From Bin125 sp026705025 (GTDB taxonomy: Bacteria; Chloroflexota; Dehalococcoidia; Bin125), in the NCBI GenBank assembly GCA_026705025.1, contig JAPPBN010000051.1, positions 55,293 to 119,292 of the forward strand: a stretch of DNA of 64,000 nt, written 5' to 3'. Positions 51,082 through 59,658 of this stretch are shown here, piece by piece. The number at the start of each line of letters is the position of its first letter. Within the stretch, counting starts at the first letter, position 1. The notes beneath the pieces were generated by a model. It ran no database searches. It was not told the DNA's origin and saw only the letters and a list, made by a program, of their open reading frames with translations. The position numbers were made by a program, and so were the translations under genes.

Positions 51082-51633
51082 CTACTCCTCGGCGTCATAC
51101 GGATCGGCTGATCGAAGTGGGTCGAGCGGACGCTGCATCCAGAGGGCGTCCGGCGCCACACCCTTCGGTCGGTCGTCAGGGTCGACTGCCACCGAGCGAA
51201 GCGGCGTGTAGCCCAAGCGTAGCCAGAAGTAGAGCGCGACTCCATTGTCGGGCGGCAACGGAGCCAGAGCGAGTTCCGCGCCCGCCTGATGCGCAGCCTG
51301 TTCAAGGAGCGGCACTGCCGCCCCGCCGTAGCCGAACGCGCGCCAGCGAGCATCGATCGCCAGCCAGGTCCAGATCAGCGCCTGCGAACCGGCTTCGGAG
51401 GTCACACGGACAAGTCTGCCGCACAGCGCACCGACGATCTGGTCGTCGCCAATGATCCACCAACCCTGGTCTCCGTCGTCGAGTCGATCCTGCAGCCGGC
51501 AAGGCGCGGCGCGACCAGCGATGGCCTGGGCGGCCTCCTCCATCCATTCGGCTGACACAATCGGCTCATCGAACGCGACGATGGCCGCTCGCTCACCTGT
51601 GACGCTCGATGCCTGCGCTATGGGCGAACTCAC
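51082..51633 (-). CDS. GNAT family N-acetyltransferase
   Basis: A 183-residue GNAT protein, starting at GTG 51633, which overlaps the end of the helicase gene. The fold's central strand and acetyl-CoA loop are seen in WTWLAIDARWRAFGYGGAAV, with P-loop-like RAFGYGGAA, and the C-terminal strand is in ALYFWLRLGYTPLRSVAVDP. Substrate unknown. Close to the FMN-type oxidase gene (three-base gap), with which it forms a minus-strand run. Confidence 0.8.
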   Translation of the reverse strand: MSSPIAQASSVTGERAAIVAFDEPIVSAEWMEEAAQAIAGRAAPCRLQDRLDDGDQGWWIIGDDQIVGALCGRLVRVTSEAGSQALIWTWLAIDARWRAFGYGGAAVPLLEQAAHQAGAELALAPLPPDNGVALYFWLRLGYTPLRSVAVDPDDRPKGVAPDALWMQRPLDPLRSADPYDAEE

Positions 51634-54383
51634 GTCGTCGTCTCTCGCAGTGGCAGGAATTTCTTGACCTCGGCCGCCACTTGAGTCAGGGGTAGCTCAT
51701 GGACGGGCGCCGGCGGCAACGCGCGCCGGAAAGTGGCGCCGTAGTCGCGGTGCAGCATGCGTCCGTCCAGAATCACGATCGCGCCTCGGTCGTCCCCGGC
51801 TCGGATCAGTCGGCCCACTCCCTGGCGGAACTGGATCACGGCGTTGGGCAGCGCAAAGTCGAGGAACGGGTTGTCGTACTGGTCGGCTCGCGCCTTCAGG
51901 ACCGGGTCGGTCGGCGGGTCAAACGGGAGCCGAGCGATGATCAGCTGAGACAGTGCCGGGCCCGGGATGTCGACACCGGTCCACAGCGCCTGGACGCCAA
52001 AGACGACGGTGCGCGGGTCGGACCGCAGCGCCTCGACCATCCGCGCCGCTGAGCCGTCCCGCCCCTGACGTACCAACGACAACCCAGCCAGCTCAAGGTC
52101 GCCCGCCACCTGCCTGGTCACAGCGTTCAGCGCTCGATACGAGCGAAAGAGCACCATCGTCTGGCCTCCGGCCGCCACCGCCAATTGTTTGACGGCCATC
52201 GCGACGAAGTCGTCGTAGTGGAGGTCATTTGGCTCGTGCGCCTCGATTGGGAGGAACACTCTGGCGTGTTGTTCGTAGTCGAATGGAGAACCGTAGACTC
52301 GCTCGTCGGCGTCTTCGTCGACGCCGAGGCGTTCGCGGAGGAATCTGAACTCAGCTCCAGGTTCATCGCTGCTGCCTAACGTGGCGCCGGTCAGGATCGT
52401 CGAGTGTTTCTGAGTCCAGAGCGGCTGCAGCGCTTCAGCAACGCTCAGCGGTGCGGAGTGCAGGGCGGTCTGCTCGGACCGCCTCGTCTGCCTCTTCACC
52501 CAGGCAACGGTGGTCTCGGAGTGTCTGGAGACGACGCTATCAACCTCTGTGAGCCGCTCACGCAGCTGCTCGGTGGCGTCAACGACGTCGAAACGGGGCT
52601 GTTCGGCGTCGGGCTCAGCGGATGAGACCGCCTGGTCGATCTCCGAGATCAGCTGCTTGAGCATCTCATAGGTCGCTGCCCAGCGCTCTTCCAGCTCCGA
52701 CCACTCTCGCGAGTTGCGGACGCCTGAGGTGACTTTCATCGTGTCTGAGTGCTGGTCTCGCTCGTCGCGGTACAACGAGACCAGTTCTGCAATGCGCTCG
52801 AATACCTCGGCGAGCGCGAGCTCCGCGGCTTCGACAGCCTGTTCCATCGTCGACGCGCGAAACGAGAGCCCGGCTGAGTTGGCCGCCGCCACGATCTCGT
52901 CCGTGTGATCCGCCAGTTCCATGATCGTTTCCATCAACCGCGACTCAGTGATCTCGAGCGACAGTTGATCGGTCACGGCGTCCTCAAGCAGGTGCGCCTC
53001 GTCCACGATCACGACGGCGGCATCGGGCACTAACGCCGCGTTGTGGAGGAGGTCGACCGCCAGCAGGGAGTGATTGACGATCACGATGTGGGAGCGCTGC
53101 GCGAGACGCTGGACCTGTTGGACGAAGCATGATCCTGCCTTGCCGCCGTGGGTGTACTCGCACGTGCGATCGGAGAGGCATCGCATTCGCTCTGCGTTGA
53201 ACTCCGGCCAGTGCTTCCCATGTTCAGGCGGCAGGCGCATTTCCGCTCTGTCGCCGTGGACACTCAAATGCCGCCAGGTGGCCACCCTCGCGAGGACGGC
53301 GGGCTGTTCCCACCGGCCGGCGCGCTGGATCTCGGTGTCCAGTCGCTCCTGGCAGAGATAGTTTCCGCGACCTTTGACAACGGCGGCCTCGAGCGCGTCG
53401 GCGGCCTCGGGCGAGATGCCACGAATCAGCCGGCGGGCGAGCTCCACGTCATTGCCCACGAGTTGCTGTTGCAAGTTGATCGTGTTTGTAGCGATCATCA
53501 CCGTACGTCCCAGCTTGAGCGCCCACAGGGCAGCCGGAACCAGGTAGGCCAGCGACTTGCCCGTGCCCGTGCCTGCCTCGACAACCAGCGACCCACCGTA
53601 TTGCAGCGCATTGGCCACATCACGAGCCATGGCGAGCTGCTCCTCGCGGCGCTCAAATCCTTGGTCTTCCACCGACGCAAACGCACGCTCTGTCAGCTGC
53701 AACAGGGTTCCGGTGGGCAAGGAGACATCGGCCGGCCGGCCGGCCGCTTCCACGGGCCTCCGGGCTGTTTCGGTCTCGCCCAATCGCGGTGTCTGCGTCT
53801 CCCACTCGCGCAAGATTTGTCCGCTGGACCAGAAGAAGTCAGCGCCTGCGACGATCTCCGCCAGCTCGGAGCGGGCCTCGGATGGCAGGTTCGCGTAGCG
53901 TTCGCGCTGCTTGAGAAACACCTGGCGCGCGGCTTCGGCATCATCGAGCGCTCGATGGGCGTTCGGAATGATCACTCCGTATCGTTGACAGAGTTCGCCT
54001 AATCGGTGCGACGGCGACACGGGGTCAACGATCCGCGACAACTCCAGCGTGTCCACCTGCCGTCCCAACTCGAGACCGGCTGCCTGCAGAAACCTGGCGT
54101 CAAACTCGACGTTGTGCCCGATCAGCACTGCGCTGTTGAGCATGTCCTCGACCTGCTTGGCGACATCGTCCCATGTCGGCGCGTTGCGCAAGTCGTCAGG
54201 CGTGATGCCGGTCAGGCGCTGGATGCGGAGCGGCGGCATCTCCATTGGTCGCACCAGCGTGCTGTACGTGTCCAACACACGATCGGGTGTGCAACGGACA
54301 ATGCCGACCTCGATAATCTCGTCAAGGCCCGCCTTGAGGCCGGTCGTTTCCAGGTCGATCGCTGCGTAGATGGGGTCAGTCAC
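51630..54383 (-). CDS. dinG: DinG-like ATP-dependent helicase with N-terminal exonuclease domain
   Basis: A 917-residue protein. The N-terminal 170 residues are a DEDDh exonuclease (YAAIDLETTGLKAGLDEIIE, HNVEFDARFLQAAG, then NAHRALDDAEA). The rest is an XPD/DinG superfamily-2 helicase with Walker A (GTGTGKSLAYLVPAALW), NHSLLAVDLLHNA, the DEAH box VDEAHLLEDAV, and motif VI region QFRQGVGRLIRAGDDRGAIV. Candidate iron-sulfur cysteines are in YLCQERL, RCLSDRTCEYTHG and GSCFVQQ. The exonuclease-helicase fusion matches the bacterial DinG/YoaA-like repair type. It is the long first gene of a three-gene run with GNAT and the oxidase. Confidence 0.92.
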   Translation of the reverse strand: MTDPIYAAIDLETTGLKAGLDEIIEVGIVRCTPDRVLDTYSTLVRPMEMPPLRIQRLTGITPDDLRNAPTWDDVAKQVEDMLNSAVLIGHNVEFDARFLQAAGLELGRQVDTLELSRIVDPVSPSHRLGELCQRYGVIIPNAHRALDDAEAARQVFLKQRERYANLPSEARSELAEIVAGADFFWSSGQILREWETQTPRLGETETARRPVEAAGRPADVSLPTGTLLQLTERAFASVEDQGFERREEQLAMARDVANALQYGGSLVVEAGTGTGKSLAYLVPAALWALKLGRTVMIATNTINLQQQLVGNDVELARRLIRGISPEAADALEAAVVKGRGNYLCQERLDTEIQRAGRWEQPAVLARVATWRHLSVHGDRAEMRLPPEHGKHWPEFNAERMRCLSDRTCEYTHGGKAGSCFVQQVQRLAQRSHIVIVNHSLLAVDLLHNAALVPDAAVVIVDEAHLLEDAVTDQLSLEITESRLMETIMELADHTDEIVAAANSAGLSFRASTMEQAVEAAELALAEVFERIAELVSLYRDERDQHSDTMKVTSGVRNSREWSELEERWAATYEMLKQLISEIDQAVSSAEPDAEQPRFDVVDATEQLRERLTEVDSVVSRHSETTVAWVKRQTRRSEQTALHSAPLSVAEALQPLWTQKHSTILTGATLGSSDEPGAEFRFLRERLGVDEDADERVYGSPFDYEQHARVFLPIEAHEPNDLHYDDFVAMAVKQLAVAAGGQTMVLFRSYRALNAVTRQVAGDLELAGLSLVRQGRDGSAARMVEALRSDPRTVVFGVQALWTGVDIPGPALSQLIIARLPFDPPTDPVLKARADQYDNPFLDFALPNAVIQFRQGVGRLIRAGDDRGAIVILDGRMLHRDYGATFRRALPPAPVHELPLTQVAAEVKKFLPLRETTT

Positions 54384-54830
54384 GCCTCATCCCAGGACTG
54401 TGTGAGCGGGAACCAATGTTGCTGTTTGGCTCACCGCGTCCGCCTTTCAGGTTTCAGCGCAACTTTTTTTCCGCGACCGACCAGATCGTTGATCTCCAGT
54501 GTTTTACAGGGGATCGCGTCGGCGGACTTTCAGGTTCTTTCAGGTTTTTTCAGGTTTCTTCAGCCGACCTCGACCCACTTCGCGACTGGAGGCGTTCGGC
54601 CTTGTTCGATTTTGTTCGATTCTGTGCGGTTCCTGTAGGGCTTCGGATGGTTCTGAGCGGCGGTGTTCGGTGGTTGTTCGGCGATTGGGCGCCTGCGTGG
54701 GATGTGGCATGAGACGCGCTTTCGAGCTGGAGGATGTCGCTGCGGTCATCCTACAAGAACATTAGTTCGGCAGGCTTGTCTCAATCGTGGTCGGCGTTAC
54801 TCAGGCCGGGGAGGTGGCAAGTGAACCCCC
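54384..54830. other. 447-base gene-free spacer with 10-base periodic A/T stretch
   Basis: No gene is supported. Read on the minus strand (the direction of the helicase gene downstream), 54531-54570 consists of 10-base units like GAAAAAACCT and GAAAGAACCT, and 54601-54630 of units like AATCGAACAA. An A/T-rich tract also lies at 54473-54480. It is lower in GC than its surroundings, fits a promoter or curved-DNA region for the dinG-like gene, and contains no clear -10/-35 pair. Confidence 0.5.
54531..54630 (-). repeat. Degenerate 10-base tandem repeat (GAAAAAACCT type)
   Basis: On the + strand three blocks CAGGTTCTTT, CAGGTTTTTT, CAGGTTTCTT follow each other in exact 10-base phase from 54531, then CTTGTTCGAT and TTTGTTCGAT at 54601-54620. 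The phase and orientation relative to the next gene are the same as at 28621, but the unit differs. The regular A-tract spacing predicts intrinsic bending. Confidence 0.6.
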
Positions 54831-55547
54831 CTACGACACGTCCTCGCCTTCGCATGGCCCGAAGGGCCGGAACTCGCCGATGTTGAGACCCTCGTAGCAA
54901 ACCGTTGCGCCATCGTGCAGGAGCTGGACCACCTGCTCACTGCAGGTCAACGGCTCTGGGAAGACCGTTGCGTAGCTACCGATGCCCGATGTTGAGTGTG
55001 CGTCGGAACCGCCGGTGACCGGTTTGCCCATGATCCGGGCGACTTCGAGGGCGAACAGGTTCTCGCGCCGTGTGTTGCCCCCGTTGCCGACCTCGATGCC
55101 ATGCACCACCTGGAACACGTGCATGCGCTCGGCCGCCTCCTCCGGCGTCATGGAGAACGGCTCTTCGCCCCTTCGGCGGAAGGTGACCGGATCGAAGAAG
55201 TGACGGAATGGGTGGGCGACCGACATGAACGCGCCGATCTCGTCGCAGACCTCGCGCAACCGCTCGGCGGAGCGAATGCCCGGGTAGTACTGGTCAATCC
55301 CGAAGACCACGATGTGTCCCAGATCGGTCGAGACTTCCATGCCCGGGTTGAGATAGATCCCGGCTTCGGTCATGGCCTCGCTGTACTGGTTCCAGTCGTA
55401 GCGTTCCCAGACGCGGTCGTGCTCGGTCAGATTGACTCCGGTGAGGCCAATTCGGTTGGCCTCTTCCAGAAGCTCATCTGGTTGCAGCGCGGAGTCGGCG
55501 GCGCCGCGAACGGTGTGAATGTGTGCGTCCAGAATCGTGCCGGGCAT
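54831..55547 (-). CDS. PHP domain phosphoesterase-like protein (long form)
   Basis: A 238-residue PHP-fold protein from the ATG at 55547; a TTG at 55598 would add 17 residues and cannot be excluded. Motifs are LDAHIHTVRG (metal His pair), LTEHDRVWERYDWN, NPGMEVSTDLGHIVVFG, SVAHPFRHFFD and GGSDAHSTSGIG, parallel to the shorter PHP gene at 3464-4057. A probable metal-dependent phosphoesterase, substrate unknown. It stands alone, upstream of the helicase region and downstream of a small membrane protein gene. Confidence 0.8.
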   Translation of the reverse strand: MPGTILDAHIHTVRGAADSALQPDELLEEANRIGLTGVNLTEHDRVWERYDWNQYSEAMTEAGIYLNPGMEVSTDLGHIVVFGIDQYYPGIRSAERLREVCDEIGAFMSVAHPFRHFFDPVTFRRRGEEPFSMTPEEAAERMHVFQVVHGIEVGNGGNTRRENLFALEVARIMGKPVTGGSDAHSTSGIGSYATVFPEPLTCSEQVVQLLHDGATVCYEGLNIGEFRPFGPCEGEDVS

Positions 55548-55645
55548 CGACTGAGGATCCACAGGGTCTCCAGCTCCAGGGGCGAAGGGATTGCTCAACT
55601 GAGTATACGCACCGGTCTGGCGAACTCACTATCATCGAGTTTCGA

Positions 55646-56071
55646 TCAGGCGGCGGCCAGGTGGGGCAGCATCCATCCGTAGCAGCCCGCGGCTATCAGA
55701 GCCACCAGCACAATCCTGCGCCAGAGCCACGCTTGCCAGGCGATGGCGCCGGCGGCCAGCACTGCCAACGCCAGGATGATGCCGAGCGTGAACTGCCATG
55801 AGGGGCTGCCGAGGCCGGGCGAACCGCCATCCGCGACATTGAGCAAGACGACGCCCAGCAACAGGCCGAGCAGCGCGCAGCCGGCTTGCGCAACCAGCGC
55901 GGCGCCCAGACTGACCATGACCCAGTTGGACGGGTCGGGAAACTGACGACGCAGCCAGTTCGTGGTTGGTACCGCAACCAGCAGCGGTCCGAAGATTCCC
56001 AGCCCAAAGACGCCGACCGCCGCACCTGCGACGAAGCCCGAGAACAGGGCTGCGACCGCTTCCACGTTCAC
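55646..56071 (-). CDS. Small multi-pass membrane protein, unknown
   Basis: A 141-residue protein with about five hydrophobic segments (ALFSGFVAGAAVGVFGLGIF, MVSLGAALVAQAGCALLGLL, FTLGIILALAVLAAGAIAWQ, IVLVALIAAGCYGWMLPHL). No family is evident. Its start overlaps the stop of ispE, so the three genes rsmA-ispE-this one form an operon. It may be a permease- or exporter-like small protein; nothing further is visible. Confidence 0.6.
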   Translation of the reverse strand: MNVEAVAALFSGFVAGAAVGVFGLGIFGPLLVAVPTTNWLRRQFPDPSNWVMVSLGAALVAQAGCALLGLLLGVVLLNVADGGSPGLGSPSWQFTLGIILALAVLAAGAIAWQAWLWRRIVLVALIAAGCYGWMLPHLAAA

Positions 56072-57000
56072 TCCTTCTGGATCGCCGTGGCTGATGCCAG
56101 GTCGAGCGGTCGGGCAACGCAGGTGAATCCCGCGGTCACGCCGAGTTGACGTGATGCGCGCTCAGCGACGTCGGGATCGAGTATGGCGAACATTGAGGGG
56201 CCGGCGCCGGCGAGCAGGGGAGTGACCGGCTCAGCGCGAACCTCGAGCGAGGCTCGGGCTATGGCTGCGCCCATTCTTCGCCAGGCTGGAGTGAGCCCTT
56301 GCATGACCTCGCGCGCCGGCCGATCGAACGAGTTGACGCAGCCTTCCTGGGTTGGCGACATTCCGTCGCTCAGCTTCTCGACGAAGGCGGCCGTTGCGCC
56401 TCCGTTGCGAAAGTCGGTGGAGCGCAGGGAGCGATACATGGCGGCCGTCTTTGCGGCGGGAACCGGAATCTCCGGGCGGTGGAGCAGCACGGCCCAATCG
56501 CTTGAAACACTCTCCAGCGGGGTCACGAGGTCTCCGCGTCCGGCCATTCGCAGGGGGCCTCCGAGCAGACAGGCCGGTACGTCGGAGCCGACTTCAGCGC
56601 CGATCACCATCAACTCCTCGTCGGTCAGATCGAGACTCCATGCCGCTCGGGCCAGGCGCAGGAATGCGGCAGCGTCGGTCGACCCTCCGCCCAATCCGGC
56701 GGCGAGCGGAATGCGTTTGACGACCTCGATCTCCGCCCCGCCGGGCAGCGGGCAACGCCGTTCCAGCGCCGTCCAGGCGCGATTGATGATGTCATTGGAC
56801 GTCTCGATCGACAGGCGGCGTCCGCGATCATCGGTGTAGGTGATCGATCTCTCGCCGTCGGTTCGGGTCAGCTGGACATCGTCGACCAGGTCGAGCGATA
56901 GGGCGACGGAGGCAAGGTCGTGGAAGCCGTCCTCGCGCTTGCCAATCACTTCGAGCGTGAGGTTCAGCTTGGCTGCTCCCGGCGTTCTCCAGGTGGTCAT
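56068..57000 (-). CDS. ispE: 4-(cytidine 5'-diphospho)-2-C-methyl-D-erythritol kinase
   Basis: IspE phosphorylates CDP-methylerythritol in the MEP route to isoprenoids. The ATG at 57000 gives 310 residues; further upstream sequence only overlaps rsmA. GHMP-kinase motifs are AAKLNLTLEVIGKREDGFHD, the ATP loop PLAAGLGGGSTDAAAFLRLA, VGSDVPACLLGG and a C-terminal LLAGAGPSMFAIL. It follows rsmA with a four-base overlap, an arrangement seen in many bacteria (ksgA-ispE). Confidence 0.94.
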   Translation of the reverse strand: MTTWRTPGAAKLNLTLEVIGKREDGFHDLASVALSLDLVDDVQLTRTDGERSITYTDDRGRRLSIETSNDIINRAWTALERRCPLPGGAEIEVVKRIPLAAGLGGGSTDAAAFLRLARAAWSLDLTDEELMVIGAEVGSDVPACLLGGPLRMAGRGDLVTPLESVSSDWAVLLHRPEIPVPAAKTAAMYRSLRSTDFRNGGATAAFVEKLSDGMSPTQEGCVNSFDRPAREVMQGLTPAWRRMGAAIARASLEVRAEPVTPLLAGAGPSMFAILDPDVAERASRQLGVTAGFTCVARPLDLASATAIQKE

Positions 57001-57839
57001 CTGGCCTGCTCGGAGTAAGTCTCGAGGTGCTCTTCCCGCCACCAGGCGAGGCGCGCCCACTCTTCAAGCGTCAGGGTCCCGGGACGCCGTGCGGGATCGA
57101 TCTCGCATGCTTCGAGCCACTCGATTGCGCCATTGGGCGGCAGCCAGACTCCTTGCGACAATGCGTTATGTAACTGTTTGCGGGGACTGCGGAAACCGCC
57201 GCGGACGACTTCAAAGAAGCGCTCGACGCTGGGAACATCAACCGCCGGGCGGTCTCGGACTCGCAGCATGACCACGGCCGATCGGACCTGTGGCGGGGGA
57301 TCGAAGGCTTCACGCTCCACGCTGAAAAGCATTTCCGCTTCGGCGTAGAACTGGACCGAGACGGCCATCAGTGACAGTTTGCCGGGGTTGGCGGTGATCC
57401 GCTGGGCAACCTCGTGCTGGATCATCGCGAGCATCCAGGCCGGTTGCTCATCTTCTTCTTCGAGGAACTTGCGAAAGATCGGAGCGGTGATCGCGTAGGG
57501 CAGGTTGCCGACCAGTCCGTAGGGTGGCTGCGCGGCGACCAGTGCGAGGGCCTCACGGGGATCGGTTTCTAGGACATCCTGTTCAACCACCGCGGCCGAG
57601 CGCTCCAGCCCCTGGGCGGCCAATCGCCTACGTGCGCGGAAGGCCATCGCCTCGTCAAGCTCTATCGAGACCAGGGGACGACTGAGCTCGGCCAACCGCG
57701 CGGTCAGCGCTCCGTCGCCGGCGCCGACTTCGAGTATTGGGTCAGGCTGCTGAGGAACCGCCTCGATGATTCGTTCGAGGACTCGTTCGTCGCGTAACAG
57801 GTGCTGGCCGAGGCGCGCTCGACGCCGTCGCGCACTCAT
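56997..57839 (-). CDS. rsmA: 16S rRNA (adenine1518/1519-N6) dimethyltransferase
   Basis: RsmA (KsgA) dimethylates two adenosines near the 3' end of 16S rRNA. Starting at the ATG at 57839, its 280 residues include ARLGQHLLRDERVLERII, the SAM loop ILEVGAGDGALTARLAE, the acceptor motif VGNLPYAITAPIF (NLPY) and a C-terminal helical domain (SPRKQLHNALSQGVWLPP). The start overlaps nothing upstream except the SRP RNA spacer. The next gene, ispE, overlaps its stop. Confidence 0.94.
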   Translation of the reverse strand: MSARRRRARLGQHLLRDERVLERIIEAVPQQPDPILEVGAGDGALTARLAELSRPLVSIELDEAMAFRARRRLAAQGLERSAAVVEQDVLETDPREALALVAAQPPYGLVGNLPYAITAPIFRKFLEEEDEQPAWMLAMIQHEVAQRITANPGKLSLMAVSVQFYAEAEMLFSVEREAFDPPPQVRSAVVMLRVRDRPAVDVPSVERFFEVVRGGFRSPRKQLHNALSQGVWLPPNGAIEWLEACEIDPARRPGTLTLEEWARLAWWREEHLETYSEQAR

Positions 57840-57938
57840 TCGTTCAACCGGAAGTCGGGAACCATAGCAAGGTGGTGAAGAGTGGTCGTGCACCTGAGGT
57901 CGAACGCCGCCATGAGCTTGCCTTCGCTAGCCGGCTCT

Positions 57939-58037
57939 GCCCAGGCACTCCCGCGTCACCCGACCGAACAACCGCTTACCGCTGCTTCCTCTCGGACCTG
58001 ACGGGGTTCACGGCGGGCCGCCGCGCGGGACCCAAGC
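57939..58037 (-). ncRNA. ffs: Signal recognition particle RNA (4.5S-type, small bacterial)
   Basis: About 99 bases on the minus strand. The central domain reads GTCAGGTCCGAGAGGAAGCA, then GCGGTAAGCGG, which matches the universal helix 8 of bacterial SRP RNA with its GRRA-type tetraloop (GAGA) and asymmetric loop. The flanking arms pair: CCCGCG at the 5' side with CGCGGG, GG with CC, and the ends GCTT with GGGC. Ends are estimated from this pairing. With ftsY it completes part of the targeting pathway; Ffh is not in the window. Confidence 0.92.
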
Positions 58038-58248
58038 TTCATCACTGCTTGGCGTCGGTAGTTCTCATGTCGCCGCCCTCAACTCAGGAGTTCAACCCCG
58101 CTACAGCGGATTGCGGGTACAAGGCACCGCTAGCTCCCCGTCTAGCACGACCGTCCATAACTCTACCACCAGCCGGATCGAGCGGGCGTCGGAGTAAACT
58201 CATTGCATTGGTCCGCTGTGCGACGGCGAGAACGAACAGGAGCAGCCA

Positions 58249-59652
58249 GTGCGAATCGTCTCGATCGGCTGCCCTGTGCCCAGTCCCAACGTCGACAATC
58301 ACTCGATTGCCAACGCGCCGTCGATCTTCGACTACGACGCCTGCATCATTGACCCGCAGTCGGTCTCCGAGCAGATCGAGGGGATCGCCGCGACAACCCT
58401 CGATGTGAAGGCGCATGACGGACGAGCGATCAGTCTTGGCGAGTCCGGGGCGTTTCAGTTCGGATTAGCGGAGCTGTTACAGCAGCGGCAGATGGAGCTT
58501 CGCTTGCTGCTGGAAGGTGGCGGCGTCCTGGTCGTGTTCGTCTATCCAAATGTCCGGCATCCTAGCGTCGCAGCGTTTCCGGGTCTTGATCGGTACTCGC
58601 TGATCCCGGGGCCGGAAAGCGATCCGTTCCGCTGGCCCAATCTTCGTCCGGGTGACGGCAAGGATGTTCAATCCACGAACGCGCAACACGTGGCAAGCAG
58701 TTACTTCGAAGAACTGGGCGGCCGTCTGCGCTACCGGGCGGTGTTGGACTTCAAGGTTACGGCGCATGACACGGTGATTGGCCGGTCGGTCGGCGGCGCG
58801 GCCGTTGCGGCCGAGTTTCGGATCGGACCCGGGCGGATCGTTGCGCTGCCACCGCCCGACAACCTGTCGGCAACGCAACGCAAGAGTTTCAGCGCGGTTC
58901 TGCTCGAGTTGATCGAGCGCAGCGTGCAAGATCCCACGCAGCAGGATCCGCCAGTCTGGGCTCGACGCTACGACACGCCCGAGGCTTCTGCGGCACGCGA
59001 CGAGCTGACCGCGGCTGCGGAGGAACTCAAACAGGTACAGCGTCGTGTGACCGAGGCCGAGTCGTTGGTCGCCGATGCTACGCGCTTCGAGCAGATGCTC
59101 TGGCAGAGCCAGAACCTGGCATTCAGAGAAGTGATTGAGGACTCGTTCCGGATCCTGGGCTATGCCGCTTCGATGACGGCCGACGGGATGGAGCTCCGTG
59201 ATGGCTCCGAGGTATCAATCGTCGAGACCGCTTCGGCCAACAGCGCCGTCAGCGACCGTCTCTACCTGACTCTGCAGAACCGAATTGAGGAACACTACCT
59301 GCGTCGCCGAAGTCGGCCTAAGGGGATCATCGTCGCCAACGGCTTCCGTGAGACGGATCCGCGCATCCGCCGCGAGCCGTTCCCGAAGACCCTGGTCGAT
59401 GCCTGCGAAACATTCGGCTTCGCACTGATCCCGGTTGAAGCGCTGTATGAGCTGGTCACGTTTGCGAGCGAAGCATCTGACGAACCTGAGGTGCTTGAGG
59501 AAGTCCGCCGCTCGATTGCGGAGGCCTCGGGCGTCCTGGAGATCGCCCTGGAGGAAGAGGGCGACGGCGACGATGTAGAGGACGGGGAGGTCGAACCGGC
59601 CGTGGCGTCGGCCGACAATGGGGCAGTGGCGGCACCGGCCGAGGCCGGTTGA
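58249..59652 (+). CDS. Unknown protein with C-terminal restriction-endonuclease-like domain
   Basis: A 467-residue protein from GTG 58249 (AGGAG six bases upstream). The N-terminal 220 residues resemble a Rossmann/class-I-glutaminase-like alpha/beta fold (RIVSIGCPVPSPNVDNHSI, LLLEGGGVLVVFVYPNVRHP, RIVALPPPDNLS). A coiled stretch (AAEELKQVQRRVTEAESLVA) links to a C-terminal domain with LRDGSEVSIVETASANSAV, RPKGIIVANGFRETDPRIR and FGFALIPVEALYELVTFA. These match, by memory, a PD-(D/E)xK-like domain: Asp before a strand with Glu, then a KGIIVANG strand. The usual second catalytic Lys (E-x-K) is replaced by E-T-A, so cleavage activity is doubtful. An acidic Glu/Asp tail ends it. Solitary gene, function unknown. 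Confidence 0.62.
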   Translation: MRIVSIGCPVPSPNVDNHSIANAPSIFDYDACIIDPQSVSEQIEGIAATTLDVKAHDGRAISLGESGAFQFGLAELLQQRQMELRLLLEGGGVLVVFVYPNVRHPSVAAFPGLDRYSLIPGPESDPFRWPNLRPGDGKDVQSTNAQHVASSYFEELGGRLRYRAVLDFKVTAHDTVIGRSVGGAAVAAEFRIGPGRIVALPPPDNLSATQRKSFSAVLLELIERSVQDPTQQDPPVWARRYDTPEASAARDELTAAAEELKQVQRRVTEAESLVADATRFEQMLWQSQNLAFREVIEDSFRILGYAASMTADGMELRDGSEVSIVETASANSAVSDRLYLTLQNRIEEHYLRRRSRPKGIIVANGFRETDPRIRREPFPKTLVDACETFGFALIPVEALYELVTFASEASDEPEVLEEVRRSIAEASGVLEIALEEEGDGDDVEDGEVEPAVASADNGAVAAPAEAG

Positions 59653-59658
59653 GGTCTG

